DNA of 64,000 bases from Pseudoduganella dura (lineage in GTDB: Bacteria > Pseudomonadota > Gammaproteobacteria > Burkholderiales > Burkholderiaceae_D), in the NCBI RefSeq assembly GCF_009727155.1, contig NZ_WNWM01000002.1, positions 3,844,001 through 3,908,000 of the forward strand. Direction: 5' to 3'. The position numbers and the translations under genes were made by a program. The notes under the pieces were generated by a model, which saw nothing but the letters and a program-made list of their open reading frames with translations, was not told the DNA's origin and ran no database searches. Positions 19,072 to 27,354 of this stretch are shown here, in pieces; position 1 is the first letter of the stretch; each line of letters begins with the position of its first letter.

Positions 19072-20391
19072 TTAAGTCAGCCGGTCGAGGGCGAAATGAT
19101 CTTGGTATTTCTCAATCAATGCAAAAGGGATGCCAATTTCGGAAAGAATAAAGCCAATGACTATCAGTCTCATGCATTCAGAAACTTGTAACAGTTTAAG
19201 CGTAGTCAATTTGTTTATATAATTGAGAGGACGCCCAACATGAGCGATGTCGCCTCGTAAGTTGCCTATTGCCACGCCAAGTTTAGCTAAATCCGTACAT
19301 GCAAGTGTTTCGCATAAAATTTCATGTAAATGTAATGAGCCAAATTTCTTTATTGGATATTCATATTTTTCTTTCGCAGGAACTTTATGTCTGACACTTA
19401 TTGTCTCCATTTGCGAAGTCAGCAGTACTATGCTTCCGTAGATTTCTGAAATTGTGTAAACACGGGTTTCGTTTTGAAGGCTTGAGATTACAGTCGTATA
19501 GTCATTTTCTTTTGAGAACCAGCTTTGTATTACTTCGCGAAGGTTCACTTTGTTAGCGGTGATGGGCATGTGCCAGTGCGAAGTCGAACTTTTGCAAATT
19601 TCAACTGTTCTCGGATCTAGGATCGATGAGGTGTAGAGAGTCGCACTTCTTCGGCCTTCTTTGAACAACACTTCTGTCTGAGTTGGGTAAACCGGGGAAT
19701 AGGTAAAGAGCGAAAAAATATTGGCTAGTCTGCGTATGTTGCTATGAGCTTCGGATAACGAAGTGCCGCTGTCAAATTTGATACTTACCCGGTATGCAAA
19801 ACTATCTCGCCGGTAAAGCTCGTGACCATACTTTTCTTGGATGGTAGAAAATAATGCTTCTAGCTCCTGTAGTGCCTTTTCATTTGTACTATATAGAAGA
19901 GCTGTTACTTCATTTGCGAGCGGGGATAGCGATGCAGTCTGATGCATAGTAATCGAACCAAATGGTAGCGGCACTGAGATAGAGGCATCTGCTGAAAGAG
20001 GAATCTGGTGTACGGAGTGCTCAGGATAGAAGAACTCTTGCATATTACTCAAATCGAGATTAACGCTCTGAATGCTTTCGTCGAGGGTAATGTGTCTCCC
20101 CAGAATGAGAAATCTAAAGGCAACTCTACATCTGAACGACGGCGTTCCCATCTGTACACGCTTGATTGATCCGCTAAGTGAGAAGTCGCCGACAAGGCTA
20201 CAGGATGAGCCATCTGATAGATGCCCGTGAAGGACTTCTCCATCACATAGCTGCTCTCGGCCAAGCAATGACGCATCGAGTTCGATGCCATTCGTAGGGG
20301 AGTAGTGCAACTCGCCAGCGAAACGGTTGTCGAACCCTCCCGGCACGAAGAACACGCCTGTCCAGCGTTGAGCATCCAGTAAGGTTTCCAT
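19072..20391 (-). CDS. ApeA-like HEPN-domain anti-phage protein
   Basis: 439 residues. The N-terminal half starts METLLDAQRWTGVFFVPGG, then RFAGELHYSPTNGIELDAS, which resembles the ApeA N-terminal domain. The C-terminal ~170 residues are helical and contain GNLRGDIAHVGRPLNYINK with the HEPN R-x4-H signature (RGDIAH). ApeA proteins are single-gene abortive-infection systems whose HEPN domain is an RNase acting on tRNA or other RNA during phage infection. The start at 20391 follows AGGGAAA. The gene is AT-rich relative to the backbone, fitting recent transfer. The assignment is by motif and layout; no search was run. Confidence 0.68.
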   Translation of the reverse strand: METLLDAQRWTGVFFVPGGFDNRFAGELHYSPTNGIELDASLLGREQLCDGEVLHGHLSDGSSCSLVGDFSLSGSIKRVQMGTPSFRCRVAFRFLILGRHITLDESIQSVNLDLSNMQEFFYPEHSVHQIPLSADASISVPLPFGSITMHQTASLSPLANEVTALLYSTNEKALQELEALFSTIQEKYGHELYRRDSFAYRVSIKFDSGTSLSEAHSNIRRLANIFSLFTYSPVYPTQTEVLFKEGRRSATLYTSSILDPRTVEICKSSTSHWHMPITANKVNLREVIQSWFSKENDYTTVISSLQNETRVYTISEIYGSIVLLTSQMETISVRHKVPAKEKYEYPIKKFGSLHLHEILCETLACTDLAKLGVAIGNLRGDIAHVGRPLNYINKLTTLKLLQVSECMRLIVIGFILSEIGIPFALIEKYQDHFALDRLT

Positions 20392-20444
20392 CGTTTTCCC
20401 TGAGCAATTAATGCCTGAATAGTAACAGACACGAATTTTCTTAG

Positions 20445-20526
20445 TGGCGCAAGAGTGGCGCGCACCTCCCCGCAAACCCGCATGAACCCTCACTTCCACG
20501 ATTATCATCAATCATCCGAGAAAGTC
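20445..20526 (+). repeat. Imperfect ~83-bp direct repeat, copy 1
   Basis: Starts TGGCGCAAGAGTGGCGC and includes GCAAACCCGCATG, CCTCACTTC and GATTATCA. It matches 22935-23018 in the same orientation at roughly three bases in four. It lies upstream of the ApeA-like gene; the two copies bracket the small HEPN gene and the membrane pair. Confidence 0.7.
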
Positions 20527-20559
20527 GAATTAGAGTAGGAGCGGTCTCTCATGCGTTAG

Positions 20560-21177
20560 CTACGATTCTATTTCGATTTTTTTTCGAGCGCGTCGTAAAG
20601 CTGCACTTTGACGCCTGTGCTCTTGCTTATGTCTAATAGACTGAGCATTTCTTATTTGCGCATGTGCTTTGTTCTTGGCATTAAATAGCTCTATGTAACA
20701 ATTTCTGGACTCATCTAAAAAGTCAATTAATTGTTGCAAGTTCATTTTGATTTCCTCATTGCGCGCTGATGAAATCAATCCGCCTGCTGACAAAATTACA
20801 CTGTCGGAGTCGGTCGTAAAAATCAGCCTCACCGAGTTATGGACAATAAGGTTCCGTTTGCTTGCTAATTTTCGGACTCTTTTAATTGAGTTGTTGAAGG
20901 CTAATTTTGAATCATCACTTAAGTCATCATGCGAGTCTAAAATTGTAGAAAGTAATTCTAGCCTCTTTTCCAGTAGGAGAGTTTTGCTAAATTCATGAAA
21001 CGATGGTGAAAACCATTCAATAGTATCTAATGTAAGGTCTTCTATCTCGGTAAATGTTAATACGATATGACCGATATAGAACGCCCATTTATTTCTATCG
21101 GCCTCATGTTGCTTTTGCACTTTTTCTACATACGCGGCTGTAAACCGCTGCGGTCGCTTTTTAGTTGTTTCTGCCAT
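20560..21177 (-). CDS. HEPN-like protein of unknown function
   Basis: 205 residues, mostly helical. Residues ~30-55 read WAFYIGHIVLTFTEIEDLTL, and a centre segment KLASKRNLIVHNSVRLIF contains R-x4-H (RNLIVH), the catalytic signature of HEPN RNases. The C-terminal ~40 residues are highly basic (RHKQEHRRQSAALRRARKK) and could bind RNA or DNA. There is no partner antitoxin of the MNT type beside it. The gene is AT-rich like the other cargo genes. Confidence 0.55.
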   Translation of the reverse strand: MAETTKKRPQRFTAAYVEKVQKQHEADRNKWAFYIGHIVLTFTEIEDLTLDTIEWFSPSFHEFSKTLLLEKRLELLSTILDSHDDLSDDSKLAFNNSIKRVRKLASKRNLIVHNSVRLIFTTDSDSVILSAGGLISSARNEEIKMNLQQLIDFLDESRNCYIELFNAKNKAHAQIRNAQSIRHKQEHRRQSAALRRARKKIEIES

Positions 21178-21504
21178 AAAATTTACCGTAAGACTAATTG
21201 GATAGCTGATTTTCCTGAAAGTTTTTATGAGCGGCCGGCTTTATGCGCAGGCTATAACGCCAGTTATATTAAATAAAACAGAGCTTGACAATTTTGGTTC
21301 ATCGCTCGTTTTCTGAATAGGGAGTTGCACACGCTGTATGTCTAAAGTAGATGTTATAAAGCGGTCCAGCGCTGCTGGACCGTTATGCGATTTGGGACCA
21401 ACTGACAAAGGTACTGCTCCGCACTAAGGCATCTACTAGTTAGCTCAATTTTCTGATTAGAGATAGCCACGGCAGGGGCGAAATCACGCTCAACGATGGC
21501 GTAC
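21178..21504. other. Intergenic gap with one hairpin
   Basis: No gene is supported. CGGTCCAGC (21362-21370) and GCTGGACCG (21374-21382) form a perfect 9-bp stem with a 3-base loop but no U-run; it may end transcripts of the membrane pair upstream on the minus strand. Confidence 0.5.
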
Positions 21505-21948
21505 CTAGATATCCCCTATTGCCTCATTTTTATCTTCGTCCTTGTCTATCGAGTTCAATTCAGCTCTGGTCTGAGCATTTAGCGCTACTGTTTTAGATAC
21601 TCGCTCGATCAAGTTGCGATAGTGTTGTCTTCTTTCTGATGCACTGAAATTGCCAGACTCAATTAGCGTAATGGCAGTTTCTAATGCTTCGTCTCCTAGT
21701 GGGGCCTTTCTTGCTAGCGCTCGAATAGTCTGGATATGCAAAAGTACAATTCCAATACTTCCCCAGCCGAGAATGGAAGATTCAAGAATCTGTTGAGGAA
21801 CAGCGACGAATGCAGACAGTAAAATTACTAGGAATTTTGTTGCAAATCCAAGGGTCACGCCAAGCGAGGTTCGAGCAGGGTACTTAACAAAGATTATGTC
21901 TAAGGCCCTGCTTATTAGCAAACTTCCTTTATCTGCTGGTGCGCTCAT
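21505..21948 (-). CDS. Small membrane protein, second gene of a coupled pair
   Basis: 147 residues from the ATG at 21948, whose ATGA overlaps the stop of the gene before. Two hydrophobic segments lie at about residues 27-50 and 60-75, followed by a soluble C-terminal tail of ~70 residues that is charged at the end (SIDKDEDKNEAIGDI). No family recognised. Overlap and shared low GC suggest it acts with its partner. Confidence 0.6.
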   Translation of the reverse strand: MSAPADKGSLLISRALDIIFVKYPARTSLGVTLGFATKFLVILLSAFVAVPQQILESSILGWGSIGIVLLHIQTIRALARKAPLGDEALETAITLIESGNFSASERRQHYRNLIERVSKTVALNAQTRAELNSIDKDEDKNEAIGDI

Positions 21949-22604
21949 AAACGGACGCCTTGCCAAAGGTTTGATGCTTGCTCAGAATTATAAGATTCTG
22001 GCACTAACGCTCGTTTGAAACCGCCGTTGGGGTCATTAAAGTCGATAGAATCTGAGTTTGCAATTAGAAAGTTAATCATCTCTCGCGCCTCGCTTTTATT
22101 CCCGCCGAAATATCCTCTGCGAATTCTATATGTCAAAACTAGGATTTTTGCTAATAAGAGGATGATGAGCCCAAAGGTGATCAGTAGAACGATCTTAAGA
22201 TCGGCTACAGTGTACCCCTTGACTTGCGGAAAGTTCGATGCAGCTATCAGAACTATGGAGGGCAACAGGCTCACACCGGTAAGAAACAGCAGCGCACTCA
22301 TGCACTTGTTTGTTACGCGGCGTAGATAGATTATAGATAGAGCAGCAGTTCGACGTCCGCTGATATTATCGATGGTAGACTGGAAAATTAGTTTGGCAGT
22401 CCGAGCGTTAATGAGGACGAAAATAATTGCGCCACATACCCCTAATGCGGCAATTCCGATTGTTGAGCTAAGATTCCAAAAGGTGCTGATGGTGCTTGTT
22501 ATAGATAATCCAAAAACAATAATTAATTTTATTAGATCAATTTGCCGTCTCCTCTTGATGGAGAACAGCCGTAGTTTCAATAGCCATATTTTGAATATTG
22601 TCAT
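21945..22604 (-). CDS. Membrane protein, first gene of a coupled pair
   Basis: 219 residues with about four membrane spans: IIVFGLSITSTISTF, IGIAALGVCGAIIFVLI, ALLFLTGVSLLPSIVLIAA and IVLLITFGLIILLLAKILV. The N-terminus is basic (LKLRLFSIKRRRQ), and a soluble tail follows the last span. No known family recognised. It sits between HEPN genes in the island cargo; membrane partners are common in abortive-infection systems, but no direct evidence links it to defence. Confidence 0.6.
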   Translation of the reverse strand: MTIFKIWLLKLRLFSIKRRRQIDLIKLIIVFGLSITSTISTFWNLSSTIGIAALGVCGAIIFVLINARTAKLIFQSTIDNISGRRTAALSIIYLRRVTNKCMSALLFLTGVSLLPSIVLIAASNFPQVKGYTVADLKIVLLITFGLIILLLAKILVLTYRIRRGYFGGNKSEAREMINFLIANSDSIDFNDPNGGFKRALVPESYNSEQASNLWQGVRL

Positions 22605-23349
22605 CGTGTTTTCTCTTATCCGCTTTACCTTTTACGTGATGCCGATACCACTTCTTGGACACGAGCCGCCTATCTTGTCAGCACGACGGCTGTCGAAATG
22701 TCATAGGGCAGGTGGCTACGCTGGCTGTGTGACTGTGACTACACCTGATCATGACATGCCGAGGGCAGCCTTGCCATAGGCCGACGGTCGGAAGCGCAAT
22801 CGCGATGACCTTTCTACACGAGCACGGCCACACTTTATGGCGACTATTACAGACACTGGCCACGAGCGACCGTGAAGCTTCTGGGCTACCTCTCTCAGCA
22901 AGTAAAATTCGCAGCCGCGTAACCACAAATCAACTGGCGCGAAAGTGGCGCAGAGCAGCCTGCAAACCCGCATGGATCCTCACTTCACTGATTATCAACA
23001 GTCATCGGCAAGTGTCGAGGCGATCCGCCCAGCCAGGGAGCGCACCCGATCGAGGTGCAAAAGCCTCCCGTGGCCCTTGTCCACCCATCAAATTACCCCT
23101 TCAAAGCACGGCCTCTACAGCCCAGCAATGCCCACTCTCGACCATCCCTCAATTTGAGGAGTGCTTACGAATCAAAGAGTTAAACCATTTATGACGTGCT
23201 GAGCTAGTCGCATGATGCCTCCTGCAGGCCTGCTGCCAGCGCGCAGCTGCGGTGGCCTCGACCTAGCGAAAGGGAGGGGGGTAGTCATTTCTCTGGAGTA
23301 ACTTGGGCTGGACACCGCACTGTTCCTCACGCGCAGAAAATATCCCCCT
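22605..23349. other. Non-coding stretch with the second 83-bp repeat
   Basis: No gene with a ribosome site and coding character is seen. It contains the repeat copy at 22935-23018. The remainder shows no recognisable element. Confidence 0.5.
22935..23018 (+). repeat. Imperfect ~83-bp direct repeat, copy 2
   Basis: Starts TGGCGCGAAAGTGGCGC, then GCAAACCCGCATGGATCC, CCTCACTTCACTGATTATCA and AGTGTCGAG. It is the partner of 20445-20526. Its position just beyond the membrane pair suggests that segment was gained or lost as a block. Confidence 0.7.
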
Positions 23350-23500
23350 TTGAGCTTTTGTTAATCAAATTAACCTCTATCTAACCTATTGATTTATATA
23401 AGGAAGTGGCCATTTGATTGTTAAAGCGGCTGTTAAAATTCAGCAAATGGGCTGTTAAAGTGGGCTGTTAATCAGCAAATGGTTTAACAGCGCTGTTAAA
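23350..23500. repeat. AT-rich tract with GCTGTTAAA iterons, candidate origin or operator
   Basis: An AT-rich tract (about 23350-23400) is followed by clustered (GC)TGTTAA motifs near 23419, 23430, 23452, 23465 and 23493 plus an inverted copy TTTAACAGC at 23483. CAGCAAATGG follows two of them. Dense short repeats beside an AT-rich segment resemble plasmid or satellite origins or a repressor array. No replication initiator is adjacent. Confidence 0.45.
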
Positions 23501-23760
23501 CCTGCCGAACGACTGCAGCGGCGCCTGGTCGGCACCGTCGCCAGCACCCGGCTCGTCAACGGCCTGCACTTGGTAGCCAGACACTGGAATCGAGCCGCAG
23601 CACGCGCTAAGCCGACGTCGACGCGATGCCGCAGCAGCTGGCAACGACCTGCTGACTTTTCAGCCGGTTGTAGGCGCGGCATAGACTGGTCCACCGTCAG
23701 CCTGCGTCCTGTTGCCGGCGCCCGACAAGGCCCGCAGCCCCGACGGCGAGCAACGGCACA

Positions 23761-24330
23761 CCCGGCACGCCGGCATCGCTGCCAGCTCCGGCTAGGTCGC
23801 GATGTGCCTGCACTTAGTCACCGCCCCCTCCCCCGGCGCAGCGCCGGCAGGCATCCTCCGATCGCCAGCGGCTGCGCGGTTGCCAGCACCGGCGCGGCGA
23901 CACCGCCGCGAGCAACAGCACACCCGGCATGCCGGTATCGGCCCCGTGGCTAGCTCCGCCCGGTCCACCGCCAGCCTGCATCTCGTCGCCAGCATCGGGC
24001 AATGGCCGCGGCCTCGGCGGTGCGCATCAGCACACCCGGCATGGCCAGCATCGCTGCCAGCTCCGGCCAAGCCGCGATGCGCCTGCACCTGGTCACCGGT
24101 ACCCGGCGCGGCGCGGCGCACCGCCGCGAGTAGCAGCACACCCGGCATGCCGGCATCGGCCCCGTGGCCAGCTCCGCCCGGTCTACCGCCAGCTTGCGTC
24201 CTGTCGCCAGCACCCGGCAATGCCTGCAGCCTTGGAGGCTCGCGCCGGCACATCCGGCACTCCGGCATCAGCCCCAGAGGCAGCTCCGGCCAGCAGCTAT
24301 GTGTCTGCGCTTGGTCGCTAGAGCGTTTTG
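23761..24330 (+). repeat. GC-rich degenerate tandem repeats, left array
   Basis: At least five related units start near 23766, 23921, 24033, 24139 and 24250, about 110-155 bp apart. Each carries a GGCATGCCGGCATCGG-like core followed by GCCAGCTCCG and CTGCxCCTGGTCGCCAG. Several frames are open only because of GC content; none has a start with a ribosome site, so I treat it as non-coding. Confidence 0.6.
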
Positions 24331-24511
24331 GGGGGGCAGCTCGTATATCCGGCCGCAACTCTGCACTTCTCCGTGGCGCGACCCGTGAAAAGTGGCCGTA
24401 AAAACCTGTCTCGGGTAAAGTTCACTCTGATCAGAATTGCTGCTGAGCGAAATCATCCTTTTCTTGGATATATACAGTGTTTATGTAGTGAATTTTTCTA
24501 ATATTTCATAT

Positions 24512-25228
24512 ATGAATAAGAAATCTAAACCTAGACCTCTCTGGAACATTAAACGTGAGAATATTTTTCTGCCACTTGCAGAGGCTATATTTGTCGATCA
24601 TCTAGGCGGCAAAGATAATTTCGAGACTTTTTACGCAGGATTAACAGATGTTGAAAAGGATCTTTTCTTGGGCATTGCATCTAAATATTCCTCACTTGTT
24701 AAGCATGGAGATTGGCATGTTAATTGGGAAGATTGTAATCCAGTAATAGACTACTTCACTAATTCTTTTAAAATAGTTTCGCTATTTGCGCTGATTGAAT
24801 CGCTGTCTTCTGAGAAGCATGAAGATTTCTACGAATGGATTAAAAAAGAAGAAGGTGATGTATTCCCGATAAATGATAAATCAAAACTGAAATCGCTTTA
24901 TGAAAGTTATAAGCTTTCATATGGGTCAATTCGTCGGTGCGTAAGTTTTTTTGAGCGACTTTCGCCGGCCCGGCAAGCCCGATTAAGGTCTGGGTTCAAG
25001 CTAAATGGGGAGCCGGCTTCTGATATAAAGGTTGTGGCCCAATATCTATATAATCTTCGGAGTAAATTCGTTCATGAATGTGAACTAGTCTTGGAAATTG
25101 CGAGCATTCCAGTAATGTCCCGGCACAAAAGCGCGGTGACTTTTACTGATATTTCGATTCCCATCCTTCTCCAAGCATTTGAAGAGGGAGTGCTCGCATA
25201 TTTTAGTAGCACTCCACCATCGAAATAG
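24512..25228 (+). CDS. HEPN-like protein between GC-rich repeat arrays
   Basis: 238 residues from the ATG at 24512. The N-terminus is basic (MNKKSKPRPLWNIKRENIF), followed by a largely helical protein. Near the end, YLYNLRSKFVHECELVLEI carries R-x4-H (RSKFVH) in the usual HEPN setting. The gene is very AT-rich, in sharp contrast to the repeats on both sides, and is the only cargo gene on the plus strand. No clear ribosome site is seen; a TTG start at 24437 is also open. The function is not established; an RNase role is inferred from the motif. Confidence 0.55.
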   Translation: MNKKSKPRPLWNIKRENIFLPLAEAIFVDHLGGKDNFETFYAGLTDVEKDLFLGIASKYSSLVKHGDWHVNWEDCNPVIDYFTNSFKIVSLFALIESLSSEKHEDFYEWIKKEEGDVFPINDKSKLKSLYESYKLSYGSIRRCVSFFERLSPARQARLRSGFKLNGEPASDIKVVAQYLYNLRSKFVHECELVLEIASIPVMSRHKSAVTFTDISIPILLQAFEEGVLAYFSSTPPSK

Positions 25229-25600
25229 AAGCCAATAACATCTACAGCATGACTCCAGTCGCCCCACCAGCACCGCGGCGCGCGTAAGCCGATCCCATCA
25301 GCGCACCTGGTCGCCGGCACTGGTCATGGCCGCGCAGGTACTCGGCACGCCATCGAGCGGCCACCCTGGCGGCATTCGCAAGTCCGGCGCGGCGACGGCA
25401 AGTACCCCACGGTCGACAGCGGCCTACGCCTGCGTGGCGCGTCAACGCGGCAGCAAGCAGCAGCACGCTGGCCCGCCGGCATTGGCACCGCTGCCAGCTC
25501 CGGTCCGCGATGGGACTGTGCCCGGCCGCCAGCTCCTGGAACTACATCGAGCGGCTGCGCCCAGGCCCTCCACCCAAGGCCGCGCATGGGGACGATGATC

Positions 25601-25650
25601 TGACGAACGGTGCACGCTCTAAGCACGCAGCGTGCCCCAAGCGTGCACGA
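25601..25650 (+). repeat. Nested hairpin repeat, copy 1
   Basis: Outer arms GTGCACGCT (25610-25618) and AGCGTGCAC (25640-25648) enclose an inner hairpin GCACGC-A-GCGTGC (25623-25635). Copy 2 lies 480 bp downstream. Confidence 0.65.
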
Positions 25651-26080
25651 CAGGCGAACGAAGTACGTCACATCAACAGTCCGACGAGGCGCTAGCACTT
25701 GGTGCGGCGAGCAGCTGTGCATCGGCATGCCGGCATGGTCACTACGGCCAGCTCTGGCCGGTCCGCTATGGGCCTGCGCCTGTTCGGCAGCACCCGGCAC
25801 GGCATTGAGCGGTCGCGCCTTGGGCAGCATCAGCCAGTCTGGCGCGGCGCCAGCTGGCATACTGCGTTCGATGGCGGCCTGTGCGGTCGTCAGCACCTGG
25901 CGCGGCGACACGGCAGCGAGCAGTAACACGTCGGGCATGCCGGCATCGGCACCATGGCCATGGCCCGCCGGGCTACCGTCGACCTGCCCCTCGTCGCCGG
26001 AATCTGGTTCGGCACGACGGCCGGCAGCAAGCCGCGGAGGCCTGGGCCACACCCAAAGCTGTACGTGAGGCCCAACCGTC

Positions 26081-26130
26081 TGGCGAATGGTGCACGAGTG
26101 GTAGCACGCAGCGTGCTCCAGACGTGCACG
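26081..26130 (+). repeat. Nested hairpin repeat, copy 2
   Basis: Outer arms GTGCACG (26090-26096) and CGTGCAC (26123-26129) enclose the same inner hairpin, GCACGC-A-GCGTGC (26104-26116). It lies directly downstream of the relaxase stop. Confidence 0.65.
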
Positions 26131-26135
26131 TATCA

Positions 26136-27100
26136 CTAGCGCGGTCGAAACTTCGTTGTTAGTCTGCCTCCTGTCTCCATCAGCTCTATGGCGTTGGGGA
26201 TCTCCATCGTCACACGGGCACGTTGCTGATCGGTCAATGATGCGTAGAGCAGACCTAAATTGTTCCGCGTCTTTTCGATGTCAGCCCAGGAATCGGCATG
26301 CTTGGATTTAGCTACTTTCTGCTCGATCTCTAGTTGGCGGCGGCGGCGGTCAAGATCGTAACGATCCCTACTCGCCTGGACCTGTTCAGCAGCGAGCGCC
26401 GCTTTTTGTTGCTCCAGTTCCCAAGCCCTGCGAGACATGCGAGAGCGGCCAGGCCCAAGGCGAGCCAGTGCAAAAGGCCCGCAGATTGCTTCATGTACCC
26501 AGTCCTGCCATGCGGACATTGCGGCGTTGAAGGCGCTGCGGATTTTGTTTCCCGACGCTTTCCGAGCTTCGCGGCTTGCCTCGTAACCGTCATGGACCTT
26601 GCCGAACGACTCACCAGGCCGCGGCACCAGATAGAAATGCACGTGAGGATGTCGCTCATCGAGATGCTCGAGCACACAGCGCAGCCGGTCGGCGTAGCGC
26701 ACCTGCAGCTCGCGAATGGCGTGGTCGCGGAACCTGGGCCATTCATTGATCCGATCGCGCGGGAAGGAGATCACGCCCGCAGCCAAGCTGGGGGAGTCGG
26801 CGCGTGCTTTTCTCACCGCGTTCGCACCGCTTTTCAACCGCACGCTCACTTTCTGGCCCTCGATGAAGGTCTCGATCGCCTCGGTAATCATGTCGATCGA
26901 GCCATAGCAGATCGTCGGCGGCGCGGGGCGGGACACGTGGTTGCAATGACCCGGCTTCCGCGTGGCCTCGGCCAGGATCTCGGCATTACTCCATCCGCGC
27001 CCCTTTGGGTGCCGTGGTTGCTCGTGCCGGTCGCCCGGCTTTTTGGTGCGCCAACACTGCTAAACCAGTCGATGTGGGCGAATTGAAATCCTGTGGTCAT
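26136..27100 (-). pseudogene. MobV/Mob_Pre-like relaxase, frameshifted
   Basis: The gene starts at 27100 with GFQFAHIDWFSSVGAPK. It then continues in the -1 frame, KKPGDRHEQPRHPKGRGWSN and AEILAEATRKPGHCNHVSRP, into the long frame ending at 26136. That frame holds HLDERHPHVHFYLVP, the HxDExxPHxH signature of MobV relaxases, and a C-terminal coiled coil rich in Glu/Arg. The switch lies at five A on the coding strand (27040-27044). One added A, or a -1 slip on AAA, would give a single ~321-residue protein. Relaxases nick oriT for conjugative mobilization. Whether it is functional depends on this site. Confidence 0.72.
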
Positions 27101-27151
27101 TCATGCCTCCATGCAACAATCGTAGCACTTCGAAGGCAAGGGATTTGCTAA

Positions 27152-27182
27152 GTCTAGTGACCGACTAGACATAGCAAGCTAT
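27152..27182. other. Adjacent inverted repeats, candidate oriT
   Basis: GTCTAGT-GACCG-ACTAGAC (27152-27170) is immediately followed by ATAGC-AA-GCTAT (27171-27182). They lie 52 bases upstream of the relaxase start, where MobV origins of transfer usually lie. No nick-site consensus is proven. The rest of the 27101-27354 gap shows nothing further. Confidence 0.35.
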
Positions 27183-27354
27183 GTTATCGGCCCTTCGGGG
27201 AGTCCGGCAGCGGCCGGAAAATATGTCGAGGCAGAATAGCCGGTAAACGCTGTCGATGAAGTTGCCTGTCGCGCCTCCGCAAGCATTGAGGTCGGGGCCA
27301 CAGGCTCTCGGGGTTTTCCCACTCGCCGAGTAACGGTGCGCGAACTCGCTTCGC

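Larger units (their letters stand above)
25229..26135 (+). repeat. GC-rich degenerate repeats, right array, no gene
   Basis: Units of the same family as the left array and in the same orientation start near 25468, 25722 and 25929. The last shares GGCGCGGCGACAC and GGCATGCCGGCATCGG with the unit at 23891-23940. No convincing gene is present. Two copies of a nested hairpin are embedded (25601-25650 and 26081-26130). Confidence 0.6.

Noticed and set aside
20560..21177. MNT/HEPN toxin-antitoxin pair
   Set aside because: No nucleotidyltransferase antitoxin gene lies next to the HEPN-like gene.
23416..23500. CRISPR array
   Set aside because: Repeats are only about 9 bp, unevenly spaced and without spacers; no cas gene in the window.
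23802..24401. GC-rich repeat read as a 199-residue protein
   Set aside because: Several frames are open at once, there is no ribosome site, and the unit length is not constant modulo three; treated as non-coding repeat.
25601..26130. Integron attC sites
   Set aside because: Hairpins are nested like attC but lack the RYYYAAC/GTTRRRY ends, and no integron integrase is present.
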